Below are positions 16,960 to 26,321 of a stretch of 64,000 bases of DNA, in pieces. The notes beneath the pieces are model-generated. The model was not told where the DNA came from. It saw only the letters and a program-made list of their open reading frames with translations, and made no database searches. Origin of the DNA: Sphingomonas sp. SORGH_AS_0879. GTDB taxonomy: Bacteria; Pseudomonadota; Alphaproteobacteria; Sphingomonadales; Sphingomonadaceae. The stretch is from assembly GCF_030819175.1 (NCBI RefSeq), contig NZ_JAUTBJ010000002.1, positions 1,622,001-1,686,000 of the forward strand. Direction: 5' to 3'. The translations under genes and the position numbers were made by a program. Numbering within the stretch: position 1 is the first letter of the stretch; the number at the start of each line of letters is the position of its first letter.

Positions 16960-19218
16960 TCAGCGCGCGCCGGGTGGCAGGTTCGTCTCCAGATATCGGG
17001 TCATCAGCGAATAGAGGTGGATGCTGGTATTCTCGCCCTCATAGATGCCATGGCTGCGGTCGGGATAGGCCATCATCGTGAACGGCTTGTTGAAGTGGAT
17101 CAGCCGGTCCACCAGCTGCTCCTGGTTCTGGTAATGGACATTGTCGTCCAGCGTCCCGTGGATCAGCAGCAGATTGCCCTTCAGCCGGTCGGCGAAGGTG
17201 ATGGGTGAGCCGTTCTTATAGCCTTCCACATTATCCTGCGGCAGGCCCATATACCGCTCCTGATAAATGGTGTCGTAGAGCTTCATGTCGGTCGGCCCCG
17301 CCACCGCAATTCCGGTCTTGTACAAGTCTGGATAGCGGAACAGCGCGTTCTGGGTCATCGCGCCGCCGCCGCTCCAGCCCCAGATGCCGATCCGGGCAGG
17401 GTCGATATAGGGTCGCGTCGCCAGCATCGTCTTCACACCCGCCGCATAATCGGCAGAGGCCAGGATGCCGACCTGGCGATAGATGCTCTTGCGCCAGTCA
17501 TGGCCGCGCGGGGTGGCGGTGCCGCGCGGATCGAGGCTGGCGACCAGATAGCCCTTTTGCGCCAACATCCGGTGCCACAGCCCCTGCGACCCCGCCCAGC
17601 GATCCGCGACCGTCTGGCCCCAGGGTTCGCCATAGACGAAATAGAGGATCGGATAGCGTTTCGCCGGATCGAAGCCCGGCGGCCTAATGAGCCAGCCATC
17701 GAGCTGCGTGCCGCCGCCGATATCGACTCGGAAGAACTCGGTGGGGGACAGGCCGGTGTCCTTGATCACCTTGGCCAGTGGCGCATTGGCGGCGAGTGTC
17801 CGCAGCGGCTGTTGCCGGGTCATGTCGAGCATGTCGGTGACCGGCGGCGCATCGAAGCGCGAGACGGTGTGCAGCGCCCAATGCTCGCCCGGTGCGATGT
17901 CGTAGCTATGGGTGCCCGGCTGGTTCGCCGGGGTCAGCCGCTCGACCTTGGGCGTACCCGACAGGGTCGTGCGGTAGAGATAGCGCTGGGTCGGATTGTC
18001 GGGCGAGGCGATGAACCAGGCATAGCCCGCCTTCTCGTCGACGTTGAGCAGTTCGACCACATCGAACTTGCCCGGCGTACGAAGCGTCGCCCGACCGCTC
18101 GCCCGATCGATGGTATAAAGGTGCCGCCAGCCGTCGCGCTCCGACAGCCAGGTGAAGCTCCGCCCGCCGTTCAGCCATTCGGGCGCGACGTTCGCCTCCA
18201 CCCAGGCGGCGTCCTTTTCGACCATGATCGGCTTGACCGCGCCGGTCGCCGGATCGCCGAGCAGGACGTTGTAGCTGTTCTGGAGGCGGTTGGACTGCTG
18301 GATGAACAGCGCGTCGGGGCCGCCCGCCCAACTGATCTGCGGCACGTAATTCTGGCGCGGATCGCCGTCGAGCTTGAACCAGCGGGTCGCGCCGTCCGCC
18401 ACGTCGATCACGCCGGTCGTCACGGCCGAGTTGGTCGTGCCCGCCTTGGGATATTGCAGCGGGATCACCTGCGAATATTGGCCGCCGGTGTTCTTCATCA
18501 TGTCGAAGGTGCCGACGCCCTTCGTGTCGAAGCGGAGGAAGGCGATGCGCCTGGAATCCGGGCTCCATTCAAAGGCGCGGTGGACCGAGAATTCCTCCTC
18601 ATAGACCCAGTCGGCCAGGCCGTTGACGACATAATCGTCGCCGTCCTTGGTCAGCGCGACGGGCGCGCCGCCCGCGATCGGCTCGACATAGATGTTGTTG
18701 GCGCGGACATAGGCGATGCGGCTATTGTCGGGCGAGATGGTCGCATAGAGGAGGGTAGAGGGTGCGGCATCCGCGCCGACCTTGTGCAACCGGCGGTTGG
18801 CGACATCGTAGAGCCAGTAATCGGACAGCGCGTTGGTCCGGCGGAAGCGCTGGCCGTTGGTCTGGATCAGCAACCACTTGTCGTCCGGCGACCATTCATA
18901 GCCGTCGATGTTCAGCGGAGCGCTCGCACCCGGCGGGACCAGGTCGGCGGCGGCGATCAGCACCTGACGCTGGCCATCGGCGATGCGATAGCGGACGATG
19001 TCCTGCCCGCCCTTGGGCGCGGTTTCGAGGGCGAGATAGCTTTCGCCGTCCTTGCTCCACCGGCTGGCGCGGACCGATTCCGTGCGTACCGCGCCCGGAC
19101 CGAAAATGCCCTCGACCGACAGGGGGGTGGGAGCGGTGGTCTGCGCGGCCAGCGGCGTCGCCAGCGCGACCGAGGAAAGGGAAAGCAAAAGTCCGGAAAT
19201 CCGCCAGTACGACCGCAT
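16960..19218 (-). CDS. S9-family peptidase (dipeptidyl-peptidase IV-like)
   Basis: Secreted serine peptidase of 752 aa. The signal peptide MRSYWRISGLLLSLSSVALATPLAAQ is followed by the DPP IV N-terminal beta-propeller (residues about 90-480: WSPDDKWLLIQTN, FSVHRAFEWSPDSRRIAFLRFD). The alpha/beta-hydrolase domain follows. Catalytic Ser is in WGWSGGGAM (Gly replaces the usual Tyr after Ser), Asp in GTLDDNVHYQ and His in PDRSHGIYEG. The ATG at 19218 is preferred to that at 19230 because GAAGAG precedes it and it gives a clean signal peptide. Removal of X-Pro/X-Ala dipeptides in the periplasm is the family role. Its place beside a sugar locus has no obvious functional link. Confidence 0.9.
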   Translation of the reverse strand: MRSYWRISGLLLSLSSVALATPLAAQTTAPTPLSVEGIFGPGAVRTESVRASRWSKDGESYLALETAPKGGQDIVRYRIADGQRQVLIAAADLVPPGASAPLNIDGYEWSPDDKWLLIQTNGQRFRRTNALSDYWLYDVANRRLHKVGADAAPSTLLYATISPDNSRIAYVRANNIYVEPIAGGAPVALTKDGDDYVVNGLADWVYEEEFSVHRAFEWSPDSRRIAFLRFDTKGVGTFDMMKNTGGQYSQVIPLQYPKAGTTNSAVTTGVIDVADGATRWFKLDGDPRQNYVPQISWAGGPDALFIQQSNRLQNSYNVLLGDPATGAVKPIMVEKDAAWVEANVAPEWLNGGRSFTWLSERDGWRHLYTIDRASGRATLRTPGKFDVVELLNVDEKAGYAWFIASPDNPTQRYLYRTTLSGTPKVERLTPANQPGTHSYDIAPGEHWALHTVSRFDAPPVTDMLDMTRQQPLRTLAANAPLAKVIKDTGLSPTEFFRVDIGGGTQLDGWLIRPPGFDPAKRYPILYFVYGEPWGQTVADRWAGSQGLWHRMLAQKGYLVASLDPRGTATPRGHDWRKSIYRQVGILASADYAAGVKTMLATRPYIDPARIGIWGWSGGGAMTQNALFRYPDLYKTGIAVAGPTDMKLYDTIYQERYMGLPQDNVEGYKNGSPITFADRLKGNLLLIHGTLDDNVHYQNQEQLVDRLIHFNKPFTMMAYPDRSHGIYEGENTSIHLYSLMTRYLETNLPPGAR

Positions 19219-19352
19219 CTCTTCACCCATTCCTGATCCGATGCACGAAGCCTAACGCGCGCCCATAAAATCGTATACCGAAATCTTTGTGGCGATCGTT
19301 ACCGATGCGACTAAACACAGGCGCAGGCGATCATGAAGGAGCGGGCTGGCGG

Positions 19353-20714
19353 ATGACGGCGGGAATCGAGCATGTCGCGATCATCGGCGGCGGTTTTGCG
19401 GGGACGCTGCTGGCGATCAATCTGGTGCGCCATGGCGGCCCGCGCGCGACGCTGGTCGAGCGGCGGGCCAACCAGTTGGCGCGGGGAGTCGCCTATAGCG
19501 CGGCCCATGCCGAGCATCTGCTGAACGTGCGCGCCGGTAACATGAGTGCGTTGCGCGACGATCCCGATCATTTCGTTCGGTGGCTGGTCGCGCGCGGGGC
19601 GGGGGATGCGAAGACCTTCGTACCGCGCCGGGTCTATGGCGATTATCTGCGCGACCTGCTGATGGAGACGATCGCCGCGGACCCCGCGCGGCTGACCTTG
19701 GCGAGCGGCGAGGTCGTCGGGCTGGATCGGGAGGGCGCGGGGTATCGGCTCCACATGGCGGAGGGAGCGGCGCTGGCAGCCGATGCGGTGGTGCTGGCGC
19801 TGGGCAATCTGCCGCCGCACACGCCGCCAGGGATCGACCCCGCTTTGCTGGCGGAGGGATGCTACCGCGAAGACCCATGGGCGGGGGATATCGCCGAGGG
19901 GCTGGGGGATGATGACCGGGTGCTGCTGGTCGGTAGCGGGCTGACCGCCATCGACGCGGCGCTGTTGCTCGATGCGAGCGGGTTCGGCGGGCGGACCATC
20001 GCCATGTCGCGCCGGGGCCTAGCTCCCCGTCGCCATGCCGATGCGCCGCCCTTCACCCCTTTGCGCGAGCGACCCGCCGCCACCTTGTCGGCGCTGGTCC
20101 GGCATGTCCGCTGTGCGGCGGGGGAACAGGGCTGGCGCGGGGCGGTCGATGCGCTGCGCCCGGTGACGCAGATGATGTGGGGTGCCGCCGATGGCGTGAC
20201 GCGGGCGCGGTTCCTGCGGCATGTGCGGCCCTATTGGGATGTGCACCGGCATCGCCTCGCCCCTTCGGTCGCCGACCGGGTGGATGCGTTGATCGAGGCG
20301 GGGCGGTTGTCGATCGCGGGTGGCAAGCTGGTCCGCGTCGAACCGAATGGGCAGGGGGCTGTCGTGCACTGGCGACCGAGGGGAAGCGATCAGGTCGAGA
20401 CGCTGCGCGTCGCGCGGATCGTCAATTGCACCGGGCCGCAAGGCGATCTGCTCCGGTCGCGCGAGCCGCTGATCCGGCAGTTGCTGAGCGAGGGGATGAT
20501 CCGGCCTGACGCGCTCCGCATCGGGTTGGAGGTCGATGCGCAGAGCCATGTCGTGGCCGCCGATGGCGGGGTGGACGACCGGCTCTACTGCATCGGCCCG
20601 ATGACACGCGGCGGACTGTGGGAGGTCGTCGCGGTGCCGGACCTGCGGCAGCAGAATTGGGAATTGGCGCGGCGTCTGGCCCATGCGCAATGGGTCGGCG
20701 GCGAGGGGCTGTAA
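19353..20714 (+). CDS. FAD/NAD(P)-binding oxidoreductase-like protein
   Basis: Flavoprotein of the uncharacterised FAD-NAD(P)-binding group, 453 aa. The N-terminal dinucleotide-binding fold is IIGGGFAGTLLAINLV with the acidic end of strand 2 in LVERRANQLARGVAYSA. A second NAD(P)-type Rossmann motif, VLLVGSGLTAIDAALLLDASG, lies near residue 180. The HLLNVRAGNMSALRDDPDHFVRWL segment is typical of this family. It is divergent from the peptidase and convergent with the halogenase gene. Proteins of this type often sit beside TonB receptor/halogenase clusters, so it could supply reduced flavin or oxidise the same substrate (inference). The start at 19353 has AAGGAG about 11 bases upstream. No defined substrate. 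Confidence 0.8.
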   Translation: MTAGIEHVAIIGGGFAGTLLAINLVRHGGPRATLVERRANQLARGVAYSAAHAEHLLNVRAGNMSALRDDPDHFVRWLVARGAGDAKTFVPRRVYGDYLRDLLMETIAADPARLTLASGEVVGLDREGAGYRLHMAEGAALAADAVVLALGNLPPHTPPGIDPALLAEGCYREDPWAGDIAEGLGDDDRVLLVGSGLTAIDAALLLDASGFGGRTIAMSRRGLAPRRHADAPPFTPLRERPAATLSALVRHVRCAAGEQGWRGAVDALRPVTQMMWGAADGVTRARFLRHVRPYWDVHRHRLAPSVADRVDALIEAGRLSIAGGKLVRVEPNGQGAVVHWRPRGSDQVETLRVARIVNCTGPQGDLLRSREPLIRQLLSEGMIRPDALRIGLEVDAQSHVVAADGGVDDRLYCIGPMTRGGLWEVVAVPDLRQQNWELARRLAHAQWVGGEGL

Positions 20715-20845
20715 ATCCTCCCCGGCACGGGGAGGGGGACCGCCGCGAAGCCGTGGTGGAGGGGGATCGCCACACAGGACGTCCCTTGCGGAAGCCCCCC
20801 TCCGTAACCGCTACGCGCTGCCACCTCCCCGTGCCGGGGAGGATT
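20714..20845. repeat. Composite palindromic repeat C filling a convergent gene junction
   Basis: The 130 bases between the stop codons of two convergent genes are entirely this element. The left arm AATCCTCCCCGGCACGGGGA and right arm TCCCCGTGCCGGGGAGGATT are near-exact reverse complements, and each arm is itself a hairpin. The outermost bases form parts of both stop codons. A double-hairpin transcript end serving both genes is the simplest role. Confidence 0.75.
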
Positions 20846-22358
20846 AAGCGGTCGCCCCGATCTTCTTCAGCCAATCCGCATGGCTGGGCATCGACTCCGC
20901 CATCTGTCTGATCGCCTCCGCCAGCTTGCCGACAAACGCGCGGCTCCGCGCGGGGTCGCCGTAAGCCAACAGCGGGTCCAGCCCCTCGGGCGTGTTGAAT
21001 TGCCCGATATGCACGGCCGCCCAGCTCGCCGGGCCGAACAGGTCCATGTCGCGCGCGACCAGCCGCCCGGCGGAACGGAAATGCGCGATCTTCATCGCCA
21101 GCGTGTCGGGGATCGGCATCGCCGCGCATTCGCGCCACAGCGCCGAGTCCCGTCGCTCGGTCAGCTTGTAGTGCAGGATGATGAAGTCGCGAATCCGCTC
21201 ATATTCGGTGATCGCGACGCGGTTATACTCCTCGATCGCCTGCGGCTCGAAGGCGCGGGTCGGGAAATAGGCGAGCAGCTTGGCGATGCCCGCCTGGATC
21301 AGGTGGATGCTGGTCGATTCCAGCGGCTCCATGAAGCCGCTCGACAGGCCGATGGCGACGACGTTGCGGTTCCACAGACGTTTGCGCCGCCCGGTGGTGA
21401 AGCGGAGCGGCCGGGGGTCGCCCAAAGCCTCTCCATCCAGATTGGCCATCAGCGTCGCGGCGGCTTCGTCGTCCGAGATATGGCGGCTGCAATAGACATA
21501 GCCGTTACCGGTCCGGTGCTGGAGCGGGATGCGCCATTGCCACCCGGCTTCGCGCGCGGTCGAGCGGGTATGGGGCGTCAGGCCATCGCCGCCGGTGACG
21601 CAGGGTGCGGCGACGGCCCGGTCGCAGGGCAGCCAATGCGTCCAGTCCTCATAACCGGTGTCCAACGCCTCCTCGATCAGCAGGCCGCGAAAGCCCGAGC
21701 AATCGACGAACAGGTCCGCCTCCAGCATCCGGCCATCGTCCAGCGTGACCGAAGCGACATGGCCGCGCGCCGCGTCCAGGGCATGGCCCGCGATCGTCCC
21801 CTCCACCCGCACCACCCCGCGCGCCTCGGCATAGCGGCGGAGGAACCGGGCATAGAGCCCCGCGTCGAAATGATAGGCATAGTCGAAGGTGGAGGCGACG
21901 CTGCGCGGATCGGCCATGGGGGCGGCGAACCGGCCGCGTTTGCCTGCGCCCCAGGCCATGGACAGGTCATCGAACGCCACGCCGCTGTCGGGGCCACCCG
22001 CCGCCAGCCAATGTTGATGCACCGCGACCAGATCGAAGGATTTTCCGTGCGTGCCGAAGGGATGGAAATAGCGATGCCCTTCGCGGCCCCAGCCGACGAA
22101 TTCGATGCCCAGCTTGAAGCTGCCCTTGGTCTCGCGCAGGAACTCCGCCTCGTCGATGCCCAGCGTCTGGTTGAACAGGCGGATCGGCGGGATGGTCGCT
22201 TCCCCGACGCCGACCGTGCCGATCGCGTCCGACTCGACCAAGGTGATGGTCAGTCCGTGCGGCATGGCATGGGCGAGCGCCGCCGCCGTCATCCAGCCCG
22301 CCGTGCCGCCGCCAACGATCAGGACCGATCGGATCGCATCGGGGGGAGTTTGGCTCAT
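20844..22358 (-). CDS. Tryptophan-halogenase family flavoprotein
   Basis: Flavin-dependent halogenase-like protein of 504 aa. The FAD-binding [17 protein letters not shown] is at the N-terminus. The family fingerprint WxWxIP is present as WQWRIP (about residue 275), with [19 protein letters not shown] further on. The ATG at 22358 has GAGGATAACAGG upstream. Genes of this family are frequently paired with carbohydrate TonB receptors in Caulobacter- and Sphingomonas-type bacteria. Here it is divergent from such a receptor across a region with three LacI-type operators. Halogenation of a free substrate is therefore not assured; its real role in sugar loci is unknown. Confidence 0.9.
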   Translation of the reverse strand: MSQTPPDAIRSVLIVGGGTAGWMTAAALAHAMPHGLTITLVESDAIGTVGVGEATIPPIRLFNQTLGIDEAEFLRETKGSFKLGIEFVGWGREGHRYFHPFGTHGKSFDLVAVHQHWLAAGGPDSGVAFDDLSMAWGAGKRGRFAAPMADPRSVASTFDYAYHFDAGLYARFLRRYAEARGVVRVEGTIAGHALDAARGHVASVTLDDGRMLEADLFVDCSGFRGLLIEEALDTGYEDWTHWLPCDRAVAAPCVTGGDGLTPHTRSTAREAGWQWRIPLQHRTGNGYVYCSRHISDDEAAATLMANLDGEALGDPRPLRFTTGRRKRLWNRNVVAIGLSSGFMEPLESTSIHLIQAGIAKLLAYFPTRAFEPQAIEEYNRVAITEYERIRDFIILHYKLTERRDSALWRECAAMPIPDTLAMKIAHFRSAGRLVARDMDLFGPASWAAVHIGQFNTPEGLDPLLAYGDPARSRAFVGKLAEAIRQMAESMPSHADWLKKIGATA

Positions 22359-22426
22359 CCTGTTATCCTCTTCGTCGGCTTCCGACTCTGTCACGGTCGG
22401 GTGCCCGCCTTCTCCTGCCATATCAT

Positions 22427-22539
22427 GCAAAGGTTTGCGATGCTCATGATCTGGCGCGGTCGCGTACGCTGTGGTTTCCCGATCACACCACCACAGATTT
22501 TATGCAATGGTTTGCAAAACGGCTATTGCAAACGATTGC
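22427..22539. promoter_or_regulatory. Triple LacI-type operator region between halogenase and TonB receptor genes
   Basis: Three similar 12-mers occur: GCAAAGGTTTGC (22427-22438, a near-perfect palindrome), GCAATGGTTTGC (22504-22515) and GCAAACGATTGC (22528-22539). The last two are 24 bases apart, about two helical turns. GCAATGGTTTGC read on the other strand is GCAAACCATTGC, one base from the third copy. They lie between two divergent genes, so one repressor could silence both. The copy before the sugar permease at 16781 ties the two transcription units together. Confidence 0.7.
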
Positions 22540-22598
22540 TGATGTGGTAGCGAGGCTGCACGACATCCCGGACACCGGGGCGAATCAGGAGAGGGTGT

Positions 22599-25163
22599 AT
22601 GACGACGAGGGTTCTACGGTCCTGCGGATCTATGGCTGCTCTGGCGATGGCGTTGGCCAGCGCGCCGGGCTTCGCCCAGGCGAATGACCCCCAGGCGACC
22701 AGCTCGACGGCGCAGCCCGTTCCGACCGGCTCCGACCGCGTGGCGCAGGCGGGCGATATTCCCGATGCGGGCGCGTCGAGCGAGGACATCGTCGTCACTG
22801 CGACCAGCGGCGAGCGCTCGCGCTTCCGCAGCTCGATATCGGTCTCGCAGGTCAGCCAGGAAGCGATCCAGAATTTCACGCCGCGTTCGACCGCGGAAAT
22901 CCTGCGCAACATCCCCGGCCTTCAGCCGAGCGATACGGCGGGCCCCGGCGGTAACGCCAATATCGGCGTTCGCGGTATCCCCGTCTCGACCGGCGGTTCG
23001 GAATATGTGTCGTTGCAGGAAGACGGCCTGCCCGACGTGCTGTTCGGTGACATCAACTTCGGCAACAACGACTATTGGCTGCGCTTCGACCAGAATATCA
23101 AGACGGTCGAGGCGGTGCGCGGCGGTTCGGCCTCGACCTTCGCCAGCCAGGCGCCGGGCGCGGTCATCAACTTCATCAGCAAGACCGGCGAGACCAAGGG
23201 CGGCCAGATCGCCTATTCGAACGGCCTGGGCTTCCGCGAGCATCGCGTCGACTTCGACTATGGCGGGCCGATCGACGACAGCACGCGCTTCCATATCGGC
23301 GGCTATGCGCGCAACGGCGGCGGCTACACCAACGAGAACTTCAACATCCTTCGCGGCTATCAGATCAAGGCGAACATCACCAAGGATCTGCCCGACAATC
23401 GCGGCTTCGTGCGGCTGTACTTCAAGCGGCTGGACGAGCAGGCGCCGACCAACACCACCACGCCGACGCTGGCCACGCTGGACGGCGACCGGGTGACCGG
23501 CTTCACCCCGCTACCGGGTTTCGACGGCCGCAGCGGTTCGTCCTACACGGTCTATAACCGCAACTTCCAGTATCTCGATTACGACAATGGCGGCGTGAAA
23601 TCGGCGGAGGTGCAGGGCATCCATCCGCGCGTGACCGGGATCAGCGGCCAGATTCACTATAACTTCAATGACAATATCTCGTTGGACGACACGATCCGCT
23701 ACCAGTGGATCAGCGGCAACTTCACCACCCAGTTCATCAACGTCCAGATGCTGACCGGCACCGGTGGCCTGATCGGCTCGACGGTCAACGGCCAGACGGT
23801 GGGTTCGGTCCGCTATGCGGCGGGGCCGAAGCTGGGCCAGTTGTTCACCGGCCCCTATGTGAACAACAACCCGAACATCAACGTGTTCATGAAGAACATG
23901 CATAATTTCGCCAACAACCTGACGCTGAACGGCAAGTTCGACGTTGGCCCGGGCAAGGCGCGACTGACCGCCGGTCTGTTCGTCATGCGGCAGAACATCG
24001 TCCAGGACTGGCACGTCAACCGCCAGTATAGCGAGCTGAACGGCGAGAATGCCGCGCCGCTCGACCTGTTCTCGACCACGGGGACGCAGTTGACGGCGGC
24101 GGGCCAGGCAGGGTTCAACGACAATTGGGGCAGCTGCTGCGCCCGCCGCGTCGACCTGACCTATACCGATGTCGCGCCCTTCCTTCAGGCAGGTTACGAA
24201 GTCGGCGGCCTGAACCTCGACGCCTCGGTCCGCTACGACAGCGTCCATGGCGAGGGCACCGCGCAGGGCGGCGTCGCTGGCCCGACGACCCGCGTGGCCG
24301 ATGCGCTGGGTTCGGCGCTGATCCCCTCGCTGGTGCTCAGCCCGACGGTGGAGAAGGTCAATTACACCGATGGCTATTTCAGCTGGTCGGTGGGTGCGCT
24401 CTACGCCTTCAACAAGAACACCAGCGTCTTCGCCCGCGCCAGCCGGGGCGGTCGCTTCAACGCCGACCGCCGCGTCCTGTCGGGCAACTTCAACGCGGAC
24501 GGCTCGCTCAATGCGCAGGGACAGGCGACCTCGGTCAACTATCTCAACCAGCAGGAAATCGGCCTGAAGCAGCGCGGCGGCCTGTTCGGCGCGTCCTATT
24601 CGGTCGAAGTCACCGGCTTCCACTCGACGCTGACTGAGAACAACTACGACTTCACCCGGATCAACAACCCGGCGCCGAACAACAATCCGAACATCTCGAA
24701 CGGCTATCGCTCCTACGGTATCGAGTTCACCAGCCGCGTGACCTATGGCGACTTCCATCTGGCGGTCGATGCGACCTATGCCAATTCGAAGATCACCAGC
24801 AGCGCGACCTCGGCGCTGGTCGGCAAAAAGCCCGGCGGTCTGCCCGACTTCCTGTTCGTGGTGTCGCCGTCCTATGATGCGGGTCCCGTCGCCTTCGGCG
24901 TCAGCATGAACGGCCAGACCAGCACCAAGTCGGACGACTTCAACCTCTACACCGTCAAGGGCTCGACCTTCTTCAACGGCTTCGTGACGGTGCGGCCGAT
25001 GGAGCGGCTGGAGCTGGGCCTGAACGCCAACAACATCTTCGACAAGCTGGGCTTCCGTGGCGGCGGCGGCATCTTCCCGATCCTGTCGCCGACGCAAGGG
25101 GTGTTCAACAATACCGCGCTATATGGGCGCACGGTAACGGCCTCGGTTCGCTATCGTTTCTAA
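22599..25163 (+). CDS. TonB-dependent receptor (carbohydrate type)
   Basis: Outer-membrane active transporter, 854 aa. The signal peptide ends ASAPGFAQ. A TonB box-like EDIVVTA is near residue 62, followed by the plug domain (NIPGLQPSDTAGPGGNANIGVRGIPV) and a 22-strand barrel ending in SVRYRF with terminal Phe. It is divergent from the halogenase and preceded by LacI-type operators. It is followed by a LacI gene after an intrinsic terminator, which points to control by sugar availability. The likely ligand is the sucrose/fructo-oligosaccharide handled by the GH68/MFS genes; the barrel itself does not reveal the ligand. Confidence 0.93.
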   Translation: MTTRVLRSCGSMAALAMALASAPGFAQANDPQATSSTAQPVPTGSDRVAQAGDIPDAGASSEDIVVTATSGERSRFRSSISVSQVSQEAIQNFTPRSTAEILRNIPGLQPSDTAGPGGNANIGVRGIPVSTGGSEYVSLQEDGLPDVLFGDINFGNNDYWLRFDQNIKTVEAVRGGSASTFASQAPGAVINFISKTGETKGGQIAYSNGLGFREHRVDFDYGGPIDDSTRFHIGGYARNGGGYTNENFNILRGYQIKANITKDLPDNRGFVRLYFKRLDEQAPTNTTTPTLATLDGDRVTGFTPLPGFDGRSGSSYTVYNRNFQYLDYDNGGVKSAEVQGIHPRVTGISGQIHYNFNDNISLDDTIRYQWISGNFTTQFINVQMLTGTGGLIGSTVNGQTVGSVRYAAGPKLGQLFTGPYVNNNPNINVFMKNMHNFANNLTLNGKFDVGPGKARLTAGLFVMRQNIVQDWHVNRQYSELNGENAAPLDLFSTTGTQLTAAGQAGFNDNWGSCCARRVDLTYTDVAPFLQAGYEVGGLNLDASVRYDSVHGEGTAQGGVAGPTTRVADALGSALIPSLVLSPTVEKVNYTDGYFSWSVGALYAFNKNTSVFARASRGGRFNADRRVLSGNFNADGSLNAQGQATSVNYLNQQEIGLKQRGGLFGASYSVEVTGFHSTLTENNYDFTRINNPAPNNNPNISNGYRSYGIEFTSRVTYGDFHLAVDATYANSKITSSATSALVGKKPGGLPDFLFVVSPSYDAGPVAFGVSMNGQTSTKSDDFNLYTVKGSTFFNGFVTVRPMERLELGLNANNIFDKLGFRGGGGIFPILSPTQGVFNNTALYGRTVTASVRYRF

Positions 25164-25176
25164 GCGTTAGTCCCCT

Positions 25177-25210
25177 GGGGCGGGTGCCGCATGGCATCCG
25201 CCCCGTTTTT
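25177..25210 (+). terminator. Intrinsic terminator after the TonB receptor gene
   Basis: Twelve-base arms GGGGCGGGTGCC and GGCATCCGCCCC with one G-T wobble enclose the loop GCAT and are followed by GTTTTT. This is a clear rho-independent structure 13 bases after the stop. It separates the highly expressed receptor message from the downstream LacI gene, whose ribosome-binding site begins a few bases later. Confidence 0.85.
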
Positions 25211-25227
25211 CGTTCAGGAGGACGGCC

Positions 25228-26250
25228 ATGACCCATCCGGCCCCGCCCGCCCGAACATTGAAGGATATCGCCCGGCTCGCGGGCGTGTCGCCCGGTACCG
25301 TCAGCCGTGCGCTGGCCGGCAAGAGCGTCGTCAACGCCGAGACGCGCCAGCGGATCGAGGCGCTGGCCGCCGAACATGGTTTCCAGATCAACCAGATGGC
25401 CCGCCGCCTGCGCGCGCAGCGGACCGGCGTGATCGGCGTCGCCATCCCGCTTGGCCATGAGCGGCGGCAGCGTCTGTCCGATCCCTTTTTCATGACCCTG
25501 CTCGGCCATCTCGCCGACGAACTGGCGGCGCGCGACCATGACGTGATGCTGTCGCGGATCATCCCGGATGACGAAGGGTGGCTGTCCCGGATCACCCGGT
25601 CGGGCATGGTCGACGGCGTGCTGCTGATCGGACAGTCGGACCAGTTGGCGGTCATCGAGCAGGTGGCCGAAACCTATCTCCCGCTCGTCGTCTGGGGCAG
25701 CACCATGCCCGGCCAGCATCACTGCGCGGTCGGTGTCGACAACCGGCTCGGTGGACGGCTGGCGGGCGAGCATCTGATCGCGACCGGGCGGCGGCACATC
25801 GCCTTCATGGGCGAAATCCGCACGCTGGAACTGGCTGAGCGTCATGCTGGGCTGTGCGATGCGCTTCGGGCGGCGGACCTGCCTCCGCCGCACCAGCTGG
25901 ACGTCGCGCTCGCGCCCGAGCTGATGCCGGATCAGATCGCCGACAATCTGTCGTGCCTGCGGGAGCGGGGGGAGGGGATCGACGGCATCGTCGCGGCGTC
26001 GGACATGATCGCGCTGGCGACGGTCGCGAAACTGACGTCATGCGGTGTGGCGGTGCCGGGCGATGTCGCGGTCACCGGCTTCGACGATCTGCCGCTCGCC
26101 GAACGGGCAATCCCGCGCCTGACCACGATCCGCCAGGATCTGGAGGCGGGGGCCAGCGCGATGGTCGAGGCGCTCTTCGCCCGACTGGAGGGACAGGCGG
26201 CCCCGGGGCTGGAAATGCCGCCGCGCCTGATCGTCCGCGATTCCGCCTGA
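25228..26250 (+). CDS. LacI-family transcriptional regulator (paralogue 2)
   Basis: Repressor of 340 aa. The helix-turn-helix LKDIARLAGVSPGTVSRALAGKS and hinge NQMARRLRAQRTG are followed by the effector-binding domain (GVIGVAIPLGHERRQRLSDPFFMTLLGHLADEL, GIVAASDMIALATV, VTGFDDLPLAERAIPRLTTIRQD). The protein is similar along its whole length to the regulator at 13105-14154. The VSPGTVSRALAGKS recognition helix is identical, so both may read the same operators. The ribosome-binding site AGGAGG is ideal. Placement behind the TonB receptor suggests it is the local repressor of receptor and halogenase. Confidence 0.93.
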   Translation: MTHPAPPARTLKDIARLAGVSPGTVSRALAGKSVVNAETRQRIEALAAEHGFQINQMARRLRAQRTGVIGVAIPLGHERRQRLSDPFFMTLLGHLADELAARDHDVMLSRIIPDDEGWLSRITRSGMVDGVLLIGQSDQLAVIEQVAETYLPLVVWGSTMPGQHHCAVGVDNRLGGRLAGEHLIATGRRHIAFMGEIRTLELAERHAGLCDALRAADLPPPHQLDVALAPELMPDQIADNLSCLRERGEGIDGIVAASDMIALATVAKLTSCGVAVPGDVAVTGFDDLPLAERAIPRLTTIRQDLEAGASAMVEALFARLEGQAAPGLEMPPRLIVRDSA

Positions 26251-26255
26251 GCCCC

Positions 26256-26292
26256 AAAAATCGGCGCGGTCTTAGGGAAGATCGACCGCGCC
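26256..26292 (-). terminator. Intrinsic terminator for ohr
   Basis: A perfect 9-base stem, GGCGCGGTC (26263-26271) with GACCGCGCC (26284-26292). On the minus strand the stem is followed by GATTTTT (plus-strand AAAAATC at 26256-26262). It stands about 30 bases beyond the ohr stop codon. Confidence 0.7.
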
Positions 26293-26321
26293 GTGAGGTT
26301 TCAGGGAGTAGGTAACGGATG

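Noticed and set aside
20844..22358. Halogenase as evidence of a natural-product cluster
   Set aside because: No synthetase, terpene or other biosynthetic core is nearby; the setting is a carbohydrate uptake locus.
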